DNA from: Streptomyces cyaneofuscatus
GTDB lineage: Bacteria > Actinomycetota > Actinomycetes > Streptomycetales > Streptomycetaceae
DNA length: 64,000 bases
Assembly: GCF_000718135.1 (NCBI RefSeq)
Contig: NZ_JOEM01000021.1
Location: 123,314 to 187,313, forward strand
Direction: 5' to 3'
Part shown: piece by piece, positions 1-9,183 of the stretch
Layout: the number at the start of each line of letters is the position of its first letter
Position numbering within the stretch: the first letter of the stretch is position 1
Notes under the pieces: model-generated
Told to the model about the DNA's origin: nothing
Seen by the model: the letters and a program-made list of their open reading frames with translations, nothing else
Database searches by the model: none
Translations under genes and position numbers: made by a program

Positions 1-1
1 C

Positions 2-826
2 GCCGCCGAGGCGGCGCAGGCCCGGGGCCAGGTGGCGATGGTGGGCTTCAACTACCGCAAGGTGCCCGCCATCACCTTCGCCCGGCAGCTGATCGCGGAC
101 GGCCGCCTCGGCGCCCTGCGCCACGTACGCGCCAGCTACCTCCAGGACTGGCTGGTCGACCCGGCCTCCCCGCTCACCTGGCGCCTCAAGCGCGAGCACG
201 CCGGTTCGGGTGCGCTGGGCGACCTGGGGGCGCACATCGTCGACCTCGCCCAGTACCTTGCGGGGGAGCTGCTGACCGGGGTGTCGGCGGTCAGCGAGAC
301 CTTCGTACGGGAGCGGCCCCTGCTCTCCGGTGCGTCGGCCGGGCTCTCCGGCGGTGCGGACGCGGTGGCGCGGGGCGAGGTGACGGTGGACGACGCGGCG
401 ATCTTCACCGGCCGCCTCGCCTCCGGGGCGCTGGCCTCCTTCGAGGCGACCCGGATGGCGGCCGGACGCAAGAACGCGCTGCGGCTGGAGATCAACGGCG
501 AGCTGGGCTCGCTCGCCTTCGACCTGGAGCGGCTCAACGAGCTCTCGTTCCACGACCACACCGAGCCCGCCGCCACCGCCGGCTTCCGCCGCATCCTGGT
601 CACCGAACCCGAACACCCCTACCTGGAGGCCTGGTGGCCGCCGGGCCACGCCCTCGGGTACGAGCACACCTTCGTCCACCAGGCCCGTGACGTGGTCCGC
701 ACGATCACCGAAGGCCTCCCGCCCCTGCCCTCGTTCGCGGACGGCCTCCAGGTCCAGCGGGTGCTCGCCGCCGTCGAGGAGAGCGCCGCCAAGAACTCCG
801 TACACACCTCTGTCCCGTCGTCCTAG
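2..826 (+). CDS. Gfo/Idh/MocA-family oxidoreductase, 5' end outside window
   Basis: The frame is open from base 2, so the gene begins upstream and the N-terminal Rossmann (NAD-binding) half is mostly missing. What remains is the C-terminal alpha/beta domain of a Gfo/Idh/MocA dehydrogenase: the NYRK stretch near residue 16 of the visible part carries the lysine expected after the Rossmann half, and GDLGAHIVDLAQYL is the typical GxHxxD-type helix, followed by a beta-sheet region. Such enzymes oxidise or reduce sugar hydroxyls with NAD(P). The next gene starts 16 bases downstream with its own GGAGG site, so the two are co-transcribed. The sugar substrate cannot be read from sequence; neighbours with DUF1080 and ThuA domains point to a 3-keto-sugar route (inference). 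Confidence 0.85.
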   Translation, partial: AAEAAQARGQVAMVGFNYRKVPAITFARQLIADGRLGALRHVRASYLQDWLVDPASPLTWRLKREHAGSGALGDLGAHIVDLAQYLAGELLTGVSAVSETFVRERPLLSGASAGLSGGADAVARGEVTVDDAAIFTGRLASGALASFEATRMAAGRKNALRLEINGELGSLAFDLERLNELSFHDHTEPAATAGFRRILVTEPEHPYLEAWWPPGHALGYEHTFVHQARDVVRTITEGLPPLPSFADGLQVQRVLAAVEESAAKNSVHTSVPSS

Positions 827-841
827 GAGGCAGTCGCCCCC

Positions 842-1846
842 ATGCCCCGCCCCTTTACCCTGTTCACCGGCCAGTGGGCCGACCTCCCGCTGGAGGAGGT
901 CTGCAAGCACGCCCGGGACTTCGGTTACGACGGACTCGAACTCGCCTGCTGGGGAGACCACTTCGAGGTCGACAAAGCACTCGCCGACCCCGGCTATCTG
1001 GACAGCAGGCACCAACTGCTCGACAGGTACGGGCTGAAGTGCTTCGCCATCTCCAACCACCTGGTCGGCCAGGCCGTCTGCGACAACCCGATCGACGAAC
1101 GCCACCAGGGCATCCTGCCCGCCCGCATCTGGGGTGACGGCGAGGCCGAAGGCGTACGGCAGCGGGCCGCCGCCGAGATCGCGGACACCGCACGCGCGGC
1201 CGCCGCCTTCGGCGTCGACACGGTCATCGGGTTCACCGGCTCCTCGATCTGGCACCTGGTCGCGATGTTCCCGCCGGTCCCGCCGCACATGATCGAGCGG
1301 GGCTACGAGGACTTCGCCGAGCGCTGGAACCCGATCCTGGACGTCTTCGACGCCGAGGGGGTGCGCTTCGCCCACGAGGTGCACCCGAGCGAGATCGCGT
1401 ACGACTACTGGACCACCAAGCGCGCCCTCGAAGCGGTGGACCACCGGCCCGCGTTCGGGCTGAACTTCGACCCCAGCCACTTCGTCTGGCAGGACCTCGA
1501 CCCGGTGGGCTTCCTCTACGACTTCCGGGACCGGATCTACCACGTGGACTGCAAGGAGGCCCGCAAGCGCCTCGACGGCCGCAACGGCCGCCTCGGCTCG
1601 CACCTGCCGTGGGGCGACCCCCGGCGCGGCTGGGACTTCGTCTCCGCCGGCCACGGTGACGTGCCCTGGGAGGACGTGTTCCGGATGCTCCGGTCCATCG
1701 GCTACGAGGGCCCGGTCTCCGTGGAGTGGGAGGACGCGGGCATGGACCGGCTGCACGGCGCTCCGGAAGCGCTTGCCAGCCTCAAGCGGTTCGACTTCGA
1801 CCCGCCGTCGGCCTCCTTCGACGCGGCCTTCGGCGGCGGCGAGTAG
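842..1846 (+). CDS. sugar phosphate isomerase/epimerase (AP-endonuclease-2-like TIM barrel)
   Basis: The protein is 334 aa. ATG at 842 is preceded by GGAGG (828-832). The (beta/alpha)8 barrel of the xylose-isomerase-like/IolE-IolI superfamily is visible from its metal-site strands: FAHEVHPSE (about residue 178), NFDPSHFVW (about 213), HVDCKEA (about 235) and SVEWEDAG near the end. These supply the Glu, Asp, His and Glu ligands of a divalent metal. The expected chemistry is epimerisation, isomerisation or dehydration of a sugar or inositol. It pairs with the upstream Gfo/Idh enzyme, a common two-gene module for keto-sugar processing. The specific substrate is unknown. A hairpin follows the stop. 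Confidence 0.85.
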   Translation: MPRPFTLFTGQWADLPLEEVCKHARDFGYDGLELACWGDHFEVDKALADPGYLDSRHQLLDRYGLKCFAISNHLVGQAVCDNPIDERHQGILPARIWGDGEAEGVRQRAAAEIADTARAAAAFGVDTVIGFTGSSIWHLVAMFPPVPPHMIERGYEDFAERWNPILDVFDAEGVRFAHEVHPSEIAYDYWTTKRALEAVDHRPAFGLNFDPSHFVWQDLDPVGFLYDFRDRIYHVDCKEARKRLDGRNGRLGSHLPWGDPRRGWDFVSAGHGDVPWEDVFRMLRSIGYEGPVSVEWEDAGMDRLHGAPEALASLKRFDFDPPSASFDAAFGGGE

Positions 1847-1864
1847 GAGCTGCGGCAGAGCGGT

Positions 1865-1890
1865 CCCGGGTGCTCCCTGAGGCGCCCGGG
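1865..1890 (+). terminator. probable factor-independent terminator after the oxidoreductase/isomerase pair
   Basis: Nine base pairs (CCCGGGTGC against GCGCCCGGG, one G-T pair) enclose an 8-base loop 18 bases after the stop. No T-run follows, which is usual for streptomycete terminators. Confidence 0.5.
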
Positions 1891-2017
1891 GCTGTCTCGC
1901 CCTGCCCGGAATCTTCTTTGTCCTGGCGGAAGCAGAAGTTCGGCCCAACCCTTGCACAAGGGCTTTCCGTCCCGGACGAACAGGTCTACCGTCCACCACG
2001 TGTACACGACATGACTC

Positions 2018-2051
2018 GCGTCACCGGGGTCACTCCCGTCTCCGGTGACGC
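2018..2051 (+). promoter_or_regulatory. inverted repeat upstream of the large secreted protein gene
   Basis: GCGTCACCGG (2018-2027) and CCGGTGACGC (2042-2051) form a perfect 10-bp inverted repeat with a 14-base centre, 73 bases before the GTG at 2124. It could be an operator or a 5'-UTR hairpin. A second small repeat, CCCTTG-CA-CAAGGG, lies at 1949-1962. Function is not deducible from sequence alone. Confidence 0.35.
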
Positions 2052-2123
2052 ACGCGCGGCAGTCCCCGCGCGGCACGGCACGGCTACACCCGCCCGTACA
2101 ACCGGCACCTCCGGAGGACCTAC

Positions 2124-5100
2124 GTGCACCGACCGCACCGAACCAGAAAGCGGCTCCTGGCCCGGACCCGCATCCGTAAAACGCTCGCGCTGTTCACCGG
2201 CGGCCTCCTCGCCGCCGCGACCCTGACCCTCGGCTCCGCCCCCGGCGCCACCGCCCACCCCGGTCACCCGGGCCACGAAGAGCCCGTGGCGGAGGACTTC
2301 CAGCAGGTCACCCTCGCCAAGGGCGCGGAGGAGACCGGCGAGCCCATGTCACTCGCCGTTCTCCCCGACCGCAGCGTGCTGCACACCTCGCGCGGCGGCG
2401 AGCTGCGGATCACCGACAGCGCCGGCAACACCCGGATCTCCGGCACCCTCCCCGTGTACACGCACGACGAGGAAGGCCTCCAAGGCGTCGGCGTCGACCC
2501 GGACTTCGCCGAGAACCGGGCCATCTACCTGTTCTACGCACCCCCGTTGGACACCCCGGCAGGCGACGCACCCGAGACCGGGACGGTGGCCGACTTCGCG
2601 AAGTTCGACGGCGTCAACCGGCTCTCCCGCTTCGTCCTCAACGAGGACGGCACGCTCGACACCGCCAGTGAGAAGAAGGTCCTGGACGTCCCCACCTCGC
2701 GCGGCATCTGCTGCCACGTCGGCGGTGACATCGACTTCGATAAGGACGGCAACCTCTACCTCTCCACCGGCGACGACACCAACCCCTTCGCCTCCGACGG
2801 CTACACGCCGATCGACGAACGCACCGACCGCAACCCGGCGTTCGACGCCCAGCGGACCTCCGGCAACACCAACGACCTCCGCGGCAAGATCCTGCGCATC
2901 AAGGTCGCCGAGGACGGCTCGTACACCGTCCCCGAGGGCAACCTCTTCGAGCCCGGGACGGACAAGACGCGTCCCGAGATCTACGCGATGGGCTTCCGCA
3001 ACCCGTTCCGCTTCTCCGTCGACCAGGCTACCGGCATCGTGTACGTCGGTGACTACGGCCCCGACGCCGGTGCGGCCGACCCGAAGCGCGGGCCGTCCGG
3101 CAAGGTGGAGTTCGCCCGGGTGACGAAGGCCGGCAACTTCGGCTGGCCCTACTGCGTCGGTGAGAACGAGCCGTACATCGACTACGACTTCGCCACCAAG
3201 ACCTCCGGCGCCGCCTTCGACTGCGCCAACCCGAAGAACGAGTCGCCGCACAACACCGGCCTCGTCGACCTGCCGCCGGCCGAGGCCGCCTGGATCCCGT
3301 ACGACGGCGGCTCGCTGCCCGAGTTCGGCACCGGCTCCGAATCCCCGATGGGCGGACCGGTCTACCGCTACGACGCGGACCTCGACTCCCCGGTCAAGTT
3401 CCCCGAGGCCTACGACGGCGACTTCTTCGCCGGTGAGTTCGGCCGCCGCTGGATCAAGCGCATCGAGCAGGACGCGGACGGCGCCGTCCAGTCCATCAAC
3501 GACGTGCCGTGGTCCGGTACGCAGATCATGGACATGGCCTTCGGCCCGGACGGGGCGCTCTACGTCCTGGACTACGGCCTCGCCTGGTTCGGCGGCGACG
3601 AGAACTCCGCGCTCTACCGCATCGAGAACGCCACCGGAGGCCGCTCACCCATCGCGGAAGCCTCCGCCAACAAGACCTCCGGCACCGCACCGCTGAAGGT
3701 GAAGTTCTCCTCGGCCGGTACGTCGGACGGCGACGGCGACCCGTTGACGTACGCCTGGGACTTCGGTGACGGCGGCACCTCCACGGCCGCCAACCCGACG
3801 TATACGTACAAGAAGAACGGCACGTACGTCGCGACCGTCACCGCCGAGGACCCGACCGGCCGCACCGGCTCCGCGAGCGTCCACATCACCGTCGGCAACA
3901 CCGCCCCGACCGTGGAGCTGGTGCTCCCCGAGGACGGCCAGCTCTTCGAGTTCGGTGACTCCGTACCGTTCAAGGTGAACGTCAGCGACCCGGAGGACGG
4001 CACCATCGACTGCACCAAGGTCGAGGTCAAGTTCACCCTGGGCCACGACAGCCACGGCCACGACATCACCACCGAGCACGGCTGCGAAGGCACCATCAAG
4101 ACCGCCATGGAAGGCGGCCACGACCCCAACGCCAATATCTACGGCGGGATTTCGGCCTCCTACACCGACAACGGCGGTGGCGGCCAGGCCAAGCTGACCG
4201 GCAAGGACACCTCGCGCCTCCAGCCCAAGCACCGCCAAGCCGAGCACTTCGACGACTCCTCCGGCGTCACCACGCCGAGCAAGTCCAGTGCCCACGGTGG
4301 AAAGACCGTCGGTGACATCCACAACGACGACTGGATCTCCTTCAAGACCTACGTCCTCGGTGGCACCACCAAGCTCACCGCCCGTATCTCGTCGGCCGGT
4401 TCGGGTGGCTTCCTCGAGGTGCGCACCGGATCGCCCACCGGCAAGATCCTCGGTTCGGGCCCCGTCCCGGTGACCGGTAGCTGGGACACCTTCCAGGACA
4501 TCGACATCCCGCTGCGCGGAGCGCCCAAGAAGCAGACCGAACTCTTCCTCGTCTTCAAGGGCGGCGACGGCGCGCTCTACGACATCGACGACTTCGAACT
4601 GTCCGACAGCCCGGTCGACAAAACCGCCAAGCGCGTCCTGGTCTTCTCCAAGACCGCCGGCTTCCGCCACGACTCCATCCCGGCCGGTATCGCCGCGCTG
4701 AAGGAGATCGGCAAGGACACCAACATCACGGTCGACTCCACCGAGTCCGCCGCCCAGTTCACCACCAGCAACCTCGCCCGCTACGACGCCGTCGCCTTCC
4801 TCTCCACCACCGGTGACGTACTCAACGCCGACCAGCAGAAGGCGTTCGAGAACTACGTGGCCACCGGCGGCGGTTACGTCGGCATCCACGCGGCCGCCGA
4901 CACCGAGTACGACTGGGAGTTCTACGGCGGCCTCGTCGGCGCCTACTTCGACTCGCACCCGCAGATCCAGCCCGCCACCGTCCGCGTCGAGGACCACGAC
5001 CATCCGGCCACCGCGCACCTGGACGAGGAGTGGGAGCGCACCGACGAGTGGTACAACTACCGCACCAACCCCCGGGACAAAGCAAAGGTGTTGGCGACCC

Positions 5101-5852
5101 TCGACGAGACCACCTACACCGGCGGCAACATGAAGGGCGACCACCCGATCTCCTGGTGCCAGACCTACCAGGGCGGCCGTTCCTTCTACACCGGCCTCGG
5201 CCACACCAAGGAGTCCTACGCGGAGCCGGCCTTCCGCCAGCACGTGTCGGGCGGCCTGCGCTACGCCACCGGCCAGGTCAAGGCCGACTGCAAGCCGAAC
5301 AAGGACTACCGGCCCATCTTCAACGGCAAGACGCTGGAAGGCTGGAAGCAGGCGGGCCCCGGAAAATTCTCCGTCAGTGACGGCGCCCTGCACTCCGAGG
5401 GCGGCATGGGCCTGCTCACCTACCAGGCCAAGGAGCTGAAGGCGTACTCGCTCAAGCTCGACTGGAAGATGGCCGGCGACGACAACTCCGGTGTCTTCGT
5501 GGGCTTCCCGGAGTCGGACGACCCCTGGTCGGCCGTGAACAACGGCTACGAGATCCAGATCGACGCCACCGACGCCGCCGACCGCACCACGGGCGCCGTC
5601 TACGGATTCAAGTCGGCCAACATCAAAGCCCGTGACCGCGTCCTGCGGCCGCCGGGCCAGTGGAACAGCTACGAGATCAAGGTCCAGGGCGAACGTCTGC
5701 AGATCTTCCTCAACGGAGCGAAGATCAACGACTTCACCAACACCGACCCGGCCCGCAGCCTGAAGGACGGCTACATCGGCCTCCAGAACCATGGAGCCGA
5801 CGACCAGGTGTCCTTCCGCAACATCCAGCTGAAGGAGCTGCCCTCGACGTAG
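2124..5852 (+). CDS. secreted multidomain protein: PQQ-type glucose/sorbosone dehydrogenase propeller, PKD, CBM-like, ThuA and DUF1080 domains
   Basis: The protein is 1242 aa. GTG at 2124 has GGAGGA 7 bases upstream. The N-terminus carries several arginines, a hydrophobic stretch (about 21-38) and an AxA site near residue 44, a Sec-type signal peptide. Domains in order: a glucose/sorbosone-dehydrogenase-like beta-propeller (about 60-490); a PKD domain with YAWDFGDGG (about 505-592); a carbohydrate-binding-like beta-sandwich (about 690-810); a ThuA-like class-I-glutamine-amidotransferase fold starting KRVLVFSKTAGFRHDS (about 834-1040); and a DUF1080/3-keto-disaccharide-hydrolase lectin-like domain starting FNGKTLEGW (about 1064 to the end). 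All are linked to extracellular sugar oxidation or keto-sugar hydrolysis. The gene stands alone between two hairpins. The exact reaction is unknown; combining all five domains in one chain is a family-level architecture also seen in other actinomycetes and Bacteroidetes. Confidence 0.85.
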   Translation: MHRPHRTRKRLLARTRIRKTLALFTGGLLAAATLTLGSAPGATAHPGHPGHEEPVAEDFQQVTLAKGAEETGEPMSLAVLPDRSVLHTSRGGELRITDSAGNTRISGTLPVYTHDEEGLQGVGVDPDFAENRAIYLFYAPPLDTPAGDAPETGTVADFAKFDGVNRLSRFVLNEDGTLDTASEKKVLDVPTSRGICCHVGGDIDFDKDGNLYLSTGDDTNPFASDGYTPIDERTDRNPAFDAQRTSGNTNDLRGKILRIKVAEDGSYTVPEGNLFEPGTDKTRPEIYAMGFRNPFRFSVDQATGIVYVGDYGPDAGAADPKRGPSGKVEFARVTKAGNFGWPYCVGENEPYIDYDFATKTSGAAFDCANPKNESPHNTGLVDLPPAEAAWIPYDGGSLPEFGTGSESPMGGPVYRYDADLDSPVKFPEAYDGDFFAGEFGRRWIKRIEQDADGAVQSINDVPWSGTQIMDMAFGPDGALYVLDYGLAWFGGDENSALYRIENATGGRSPIAEASANKTSGTAPLKVKFSSAGTSDGDGDPLTYAWDFGDGGTSTAANPTYTYKKNGTYVATVTAEDPTGRTGSASVHITVGNTAPTVELVLPEDGQLFEFGDSVPFKVNVSDPEDGTIDCTKVEVKFTLGHDSHGHDITTEHGCEGTIKTAMEGGHDPNANIYGGISASYTDNGGGGQAKLTGKDTSRLQPKHRQAEHFDDSSGVTTPSKSSAHGGKTVGDIHNDDWISFKTYVLGGTTKLTARISSAGSGGFLEVRTGSPTGKILGSGPVPVTGSWDTFQDIDIPLRGAPKKQTELFLVFKGGDGALYDIDDFELSDSPVDKTAKRVLVFSKTAGFRHDSIPAGIAALKEIGKDTNITVDSTESAAQFTTSNLARYDAVAFLSTTGDVLNADQQKAFENYVATGGGYVGIHAAADTEYDWEFYGGLVGAYFDSHPQIQPATVRVEDHDHPATAHLDEEWERTDEWYNYRTNPRDKAKVLATLDETTYTGGNMKGDHPISWCQTYQGGRSFYTGLGHTKESYAEPAFRQHVSGGLRYATGQVKADCKPNKDYRPIFNGKTLEGWKQAGPGKFSVSDGALHSEGGMGLLTYQAKELKAYSLKLDWKMAGDDNSGVFVGFPESDDPWSAVNNGYEIQIDATDAADRTTGAVYGFKSANIKARDRVLRPPGQWNSYEIKVQGERLQIFLNGAKINDFTNTDPARSLKDGYIGLQNHGADDQVSFRNIQLKELPST

Positions 5853-5868
5853 GGCGGCCACCTCTGCC

Positions 5869-5912
5869 GACGACGGGCGGGGGAGGCACCGACCCCTTCC
5901 CCGCCCGTCGTC
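5869..5912 (+). terminator. strong hairpin terminator
   Basis: GACGACGGGCGGGG (5869-5882) pairs perfectly with CCCCGCCCGTCGTC (5899-5912), a 14-bp stem 17 bases after the stop of the large secreted protein, followed by a pyrimidine-rich tail. It separates that gene from the Ebo-type operon. Confidence 0.75.
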
Positions 5913-5945
5913 CTCCACCTCTTCATCCCCCCAGGGAGGCAGCCC

Positions 5946-7118
5946 GTGACCGCACATGCCGATCGTGAAGGCCGTGACGAGCGTCCGCGCCGTACCGCCG
6001 ACAGCCCAGGCCGCCGTACCGGCGTCTGGTTCATCGGAGCACGCGGCTCCGTCGCCACCACCGCGACCGCGGGGTGCGCGGCCATCGCGGCAGGCCTCCA
6101 CCCGCCCACCGGCATGGTCACCGAGACGCCTCCCTTCGCCGACAGCGGCCTGCCGCCCCTGACCTCGCTGGTCTTCGGCGGCCACGACACCCTGGACTGC
6201 CCGCTCGCCAAACGGGCCGAGGCACTGGCCGAAGGCGGCGTGCTGCCGTACCGCCTCCCCACCGCCGTACGCGCCGAACTCGACGCGGCCGACGCCGAGA
6301 TACGCCCCGGCGGGCCGCTCCCCGGCGACACCCGCACCGACCAGGAGCTCATCGCCGCCTTCGCCGCGGACCTCACCGACTTCGCCCACCGCAACGAGCT
6401 GACCCGTACGGTCGTCATCAACGTCTCCTCCACGGAACCGGCCCCCGCCCCCGACGACCCCCGGCTCCCCGCCAGCTCCCTCTACGCGGCCGCCGCCCTC
6501 CGGGCCGGCTGCTCCTACGCCAACTTCACCCCTTCGACCGGCCTGCGTGCTCCGGCCCTGGCCGAAACCGTCGCCGACAGCGGACTTCCCCACGCGGGAC
6601 GCGACGGCAAGACCGGCCAGACGCTGCTCCGTTCCGTGCTCGCCCCGATGTTCCTCCAGCGCGCCCTGCCCGTACGGGCCTGGTCCGGGTCGAACCTGCT
6701 GGGCGGCGGGGACGGGGCGGCGCTGGCCGACCCGGCGGCGGCCGCCGCCAAGAACGCGGGCAAGGAACGTGTCCTCACCGACACGTTCGGCACCGCCCCC
6801 GAGGGCGAGGTCCACATCGACGACGTGCCGGCGATGGGGGACTGGAAGACGGCCTGGGACCACATCGCCTTCGACGGCTTCCTCGGCTCCCGGATGGTCC
6901 TCCAGACCATCTGGCAGGGCTGCGACTCGGCCCTGGCCGCCCCGCTCGTCCTGGACCTGGCCCGGCTGCTGGCCCGCTCGCACGAACTGGGGCTCAGCGG
7001 CCCCCGGCCGGAGCTGGGCTTCTACTTCAAGGACCCGGACGGCGGCACCTCGGCCGCGCTCGCCGAGCAGTACGCCACCCTGCTGGGCTTCGCGGAGCGG
7101 CTGCGGGGCCAGGCATGA
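5946..7118 (+). CDS. inositol-1-phosphate-synthase-like protein, first gene of the Ebo-type operon
   Basis: The protein is 390 aa. GTG at 5946 follows GGGAGG (5933-5938). An N-terminal Rossmann motif GARGSVATTATAG (about 32-44) and the conserved NVSSTEP segment (about 159-165), SGSNLLGGGDG and DDVPAMGDWKTAWDHIAF segments identify the myo-inositol-1-phosphate synthase family, which isomerises glucose 6-phosphate by an NAD-dependent oxidation, aldol and reduction cycle. The length fits the family. The stop overlaps an in-frame ATG at 7115, but the downstream gene more probably starts at 7277. In the cyanobacterial and algal ebo clusters the sugar-phosphate cyclase is EboD (dehydroquinate-synthase-like); here an inositol-phosphate synthase occupies the equivalent position, so this enzyme probably makes the cyclitol-phosphate head group acted on by the following prenyltransferase (inference). 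Confidence 0.85.
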   Translation: MTAHADREGRDERPRRTADSPGRRTGVWFIGARGSVATTATAGCAAIAAGLHPPTGMVTETPPFADSGLPPLTSLVFGGHDTLDCPLAKRAEALAEGGVLPYRLPTAVRAELDAADAEIRPGGPLPGDTRTDQELIAAFAADLTDFAHRNELTRTVVINVSSTEPAPAPDDPRLPASSLYAAAALRAGCSYANFTPSTGLRAPALAETVADSGLPHAGRDGKTGQTLLRSVLAPMFLQRALPVRAWSGSNLLGGGDGAALADPAAAAAKNAGKERVLTDTFGTAPEGEVHIDDVPAMGDWKTAWDHIAFDGFLGSRMVLQTIWQGCDSALAAPLVLDLARLLARSHELGLSGPRPELGFYFKDPDGGTSAALAEQYATLLGFAERLRGQA

Positions 7119-7276
7119 GGTGGCGGCTGCGGGCCCTGTCGGTGCTCGGGGCAGGCTTGCGTATGCCCTCGGGAGCCTGGGGCCGCGCACTCCAAGACGG
7201 CCTGTCCGGTACGGGTGGGACTGCACCCGCACCGGACAGGCACCGGCCGTCCCCCGGTCGCGGGAGAGGGGACACG

Positions 7277-8311
7277 GTGCGGGCCTGGACCGAACTGTTC
7301 CGGGTCTCCGCGCTGTTCTCCGTGCCGGGTGACGCACTGGCCGGGGCCGCGGCGGTGGGCCGCAGCCCCGGCCGGGGCACCGCACTCGCGATCGGCGCCT
7401 CCCTCTGCCTGTACGAGGCCGGGATGGCCCTCAACGACTGGGCGGACCGCGAGGAGGACGCGGTGGACCGCCCGCACCGCCCGATCCCGTCGGGCCGCAT
7501 CAGCCCCCCGGCCGCCCTGGGCGCGGCCGGGGTCCTGACGGCGGCGGGCCTGGCCCTCGCGGCGCGGGCCGGCCGCCCGGCCCTGGCGGTCGCCACGGGC
7601 CTGGCCGCCACGGTCTGGGCCTACGACCTCCACCTCAAGCACACGAAGGCGGGCCCGGCGGCGATGGCGGCGGCCCGCACCCTGGACCTGCTGCTGGGAG
7701 CGACGGCTTCGGTTGCGGCGGGGGCCAGGGGCGGGGCGGCTGGGCGAGGGTCGGCTCCGGTTGTACCAGGGGCGGCCGACAACGTTGCCGCGATGGCGCA
7801 CCCCGTCCGTGGTCCCCTGACCGCTCTCCCCGCAGCCCTGGTGCTCGGCGCGCACACCTACGGCGTCACCGCCGTGTCCCGCCACGAGGCGCAGGGCGGA
7901 TCCACCGCCGTACCGCTGGCGGTCCTGGCCACGACGGCGGGGCTGGGCGCGGCCGTGCTCACTGCGGGCCGAGCAGCTCGGACCAGGGCACCGGAGCCCG
8001 GCGCGGGCGGCCACGGCGCGACCGGGCCGGGGGAGCACCGGGCGACCCGCCCCCACCGCCTCACCCCCGCCGACCTCCTGCTCACCGCCTTCACCTGCGC
8101 CTACCTTCGTACCGCCGGGCCACCCCTCCTGCACGCCGCCCTCAACCCGTCCCCGCCCCTGACCCAGCGGGCGGTCGGCGGCGGGATCCGGGCCATGATC
8201 CCGCTCCAGGCGGCGCTCGCCGCCCGCGCCGGAGCACCCGGCTCCGGCCTCGCCGTCATGGCACTCGTCCCCCTGGCCCGCTCCCTCGCCCGGAAGGTGA
8301 GCCCCACATGA
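7277..8311 (+). CDS. eboC: UbiA-family prenyltransferase (EboC-like)
   Basis: The protein is 344 aa from GTG at 7277, which has GGGAGAGGGG directly upstream. An in-frame ATG at 7115 would add a 54-residue arginine- and proline-rich extension without membrane character and is less likely. The UbiA signature NDWADREEDAVDRPHRPIP (about 54-72) holds the first Mg-diphosphate-binding Asp motif; AYDLHLKHTKAG (about 114-125) is the position of the second. Some eight or nine hydrophobic Ala/Leu/Gly-rich segments make it an integral membrane enzyme that joins a polyprenyl diphosphate to an acceptor. A low-complexity insert at about 139-180 is unusual. It overlaps the next gene by four bases (ATGA). Confidence 0.85.
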   Translation: MRAWTELFRVSALFSVPGDALAGAAAVGRSPGRGTALAIGASLCLYEAGMALNDWADREEDAVDRPHRPIPSGRISPPAALGAAGVLTAAGLALAARAGRPALAVATGLAATVWAYDLHLKHTKAGPAAMAAARTLDLLLGATASVAAGARGGAAGRGSAPVVPGAADNVAAMAHPVRGPLTALPAALVLGAHTYGVTAVSRHEAQGGSTAVPLAVLATTAGLGAAVLTAGRAARTRAPEPGAGGHGATGPGEHRATRPHRLTPADLLLTAFTCAYLRTAGPPLLHAALNPSPPLTQRAVGGGIRAMIPLQAALAARAGAPGSGLAVMALVPLARSLARKVSPT

Positions 8312-9183
8312 CCCTCCACCTCGGCTACGGCAGCAACGGGCTCACCGACCTCCGCCTCGACGACGCCCTCGGGCTCCTCGCCGACCTCGGCTACGACGGC
8401 GTCGGCCTGACGCTCGACCACATGCACCTGGACCCCCTGGCCCCGGACCTCCCCGAACGCACCCGCCAGGTCGCCCGCCGGCTCACCTCCCTCGGGCTCC
8501 GGGTCACCGTCGAGACCGGCGCCCGCTATGTCCTGGACCCGCGCCGCAAACACGGCCCCTCCCTCCTCGACCCGGACCCCGACGCCCGGGCCGCGCGCAC
8601 CGCGCTGCTCGTCCGTGCCGTGGACGTGGCCGCCGAACTCGGCGCGCACGCCGTCCACTGCTTCAGCGGCATCACCCCGCCCGACACCTCCACGGACACC
8701 GCCTGGAAGCGCCTGACCGAAGCGATCACCCCCGTACTCGACGCCGCCGACCGGTCGGGCATCCCCCTCGCCATCGAGCCCGAACCCGGTCACCTCCTCG
8801 CCACCCTCGCCGACTTCCACCACCTCCGCGCCCTCCTCGGCGACCCGGCCCCCCTCGGCCTCACGCTCGACATCGGCCACTGCCAGTGCCTGGAGGAGGC
8901 ATCCCCCGTGCAGTGCGTCGTCGACTCCGCCCCCTGGCTCCGGCACGTCCAGATCGAGGACATGCGGCGCGGCGTCCACGAGCACCTCCCGTTCGGCGAC
9001 GGCGAGATCGACTTCCCGCCCGTGCTCGCCGCCCTCACCGCCGCCGACTACCAGGGCCTCACCGTCGTCGAACTGCCCCGCCACTCCCACGCGGGCCCCG
9101 AACTCGCCCGCACCTCCATCGCCTTCCTGCGCGACGCGATGACCAAGGGCGCGATCACCAAGAAGGGCGGCGCACCGTGCTGA
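8308..9183 (+). CDS. sugar phosphate isomerase/epimerase, TIM barrel, in Ebo operon
   Basis: The protein is 291 aa. ATG at 8308 overlaps the stop of the prenyltransferase gene. This is an AP-endonuclease-2-like barrel: AIEPEPGHLL (about 154), LTLDIGHCQCLEEA (about 188), RHVQIEDMRRGVHEHLPFG (about 211) and TVVELPRHSH (about 253) provide the Glu, Asp/His, His and Glu metal ligands. It belongs to the same broad family as the genes at 842, 10668 and 13398, giving four barrels in 14 kb with little similarity outside the metal site. Its place between prenyltransferase and EboA suggests it isomerises the cyclitol/sugar part of the product (inference). Confidence 0.8.
   Translation: MTLHLGYGSNGLTDLRLDDALGLLADLGYDGVGLTLDHMHLDPLAPDLPERTRQVARRLTSLGLRVTVETGARYVLDPRRKHGPSLLDPDPDARAARTALLVRAVDVAAELGAHAVHCFSGITPPDTSTDTAWKRLTEAITPVLDAADRSGIPLAIEPEPGHLLATLADFHHLRALLGDPAPLGLTLDIGHCQCLEEASPVQCVVDSAPWLRHVQIEDMRRGVHEHLPFGDGEIDFPPVLAALTAADYQGLTVVELPRHSHAGPELARTSIAFLRDAMTKGAITKKGGAPC

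Noticed and set aside
7115..7276. ATG at 7115 as start of the UbiA prenyltransferase
   Set aside because: Adds a proline/arginine-rich extension without family similarity; GTG at 7277 has a strong ribosome site right before the first conserved segment.
3645..7385. Long antisense frame of 1246 codons
   Set aside because: It runs antisense to the secreted protein and inositol synthase genes, has the Gly/Val/Arg-rich composition of a GC-rich shadow, and crosses a clear terminator.
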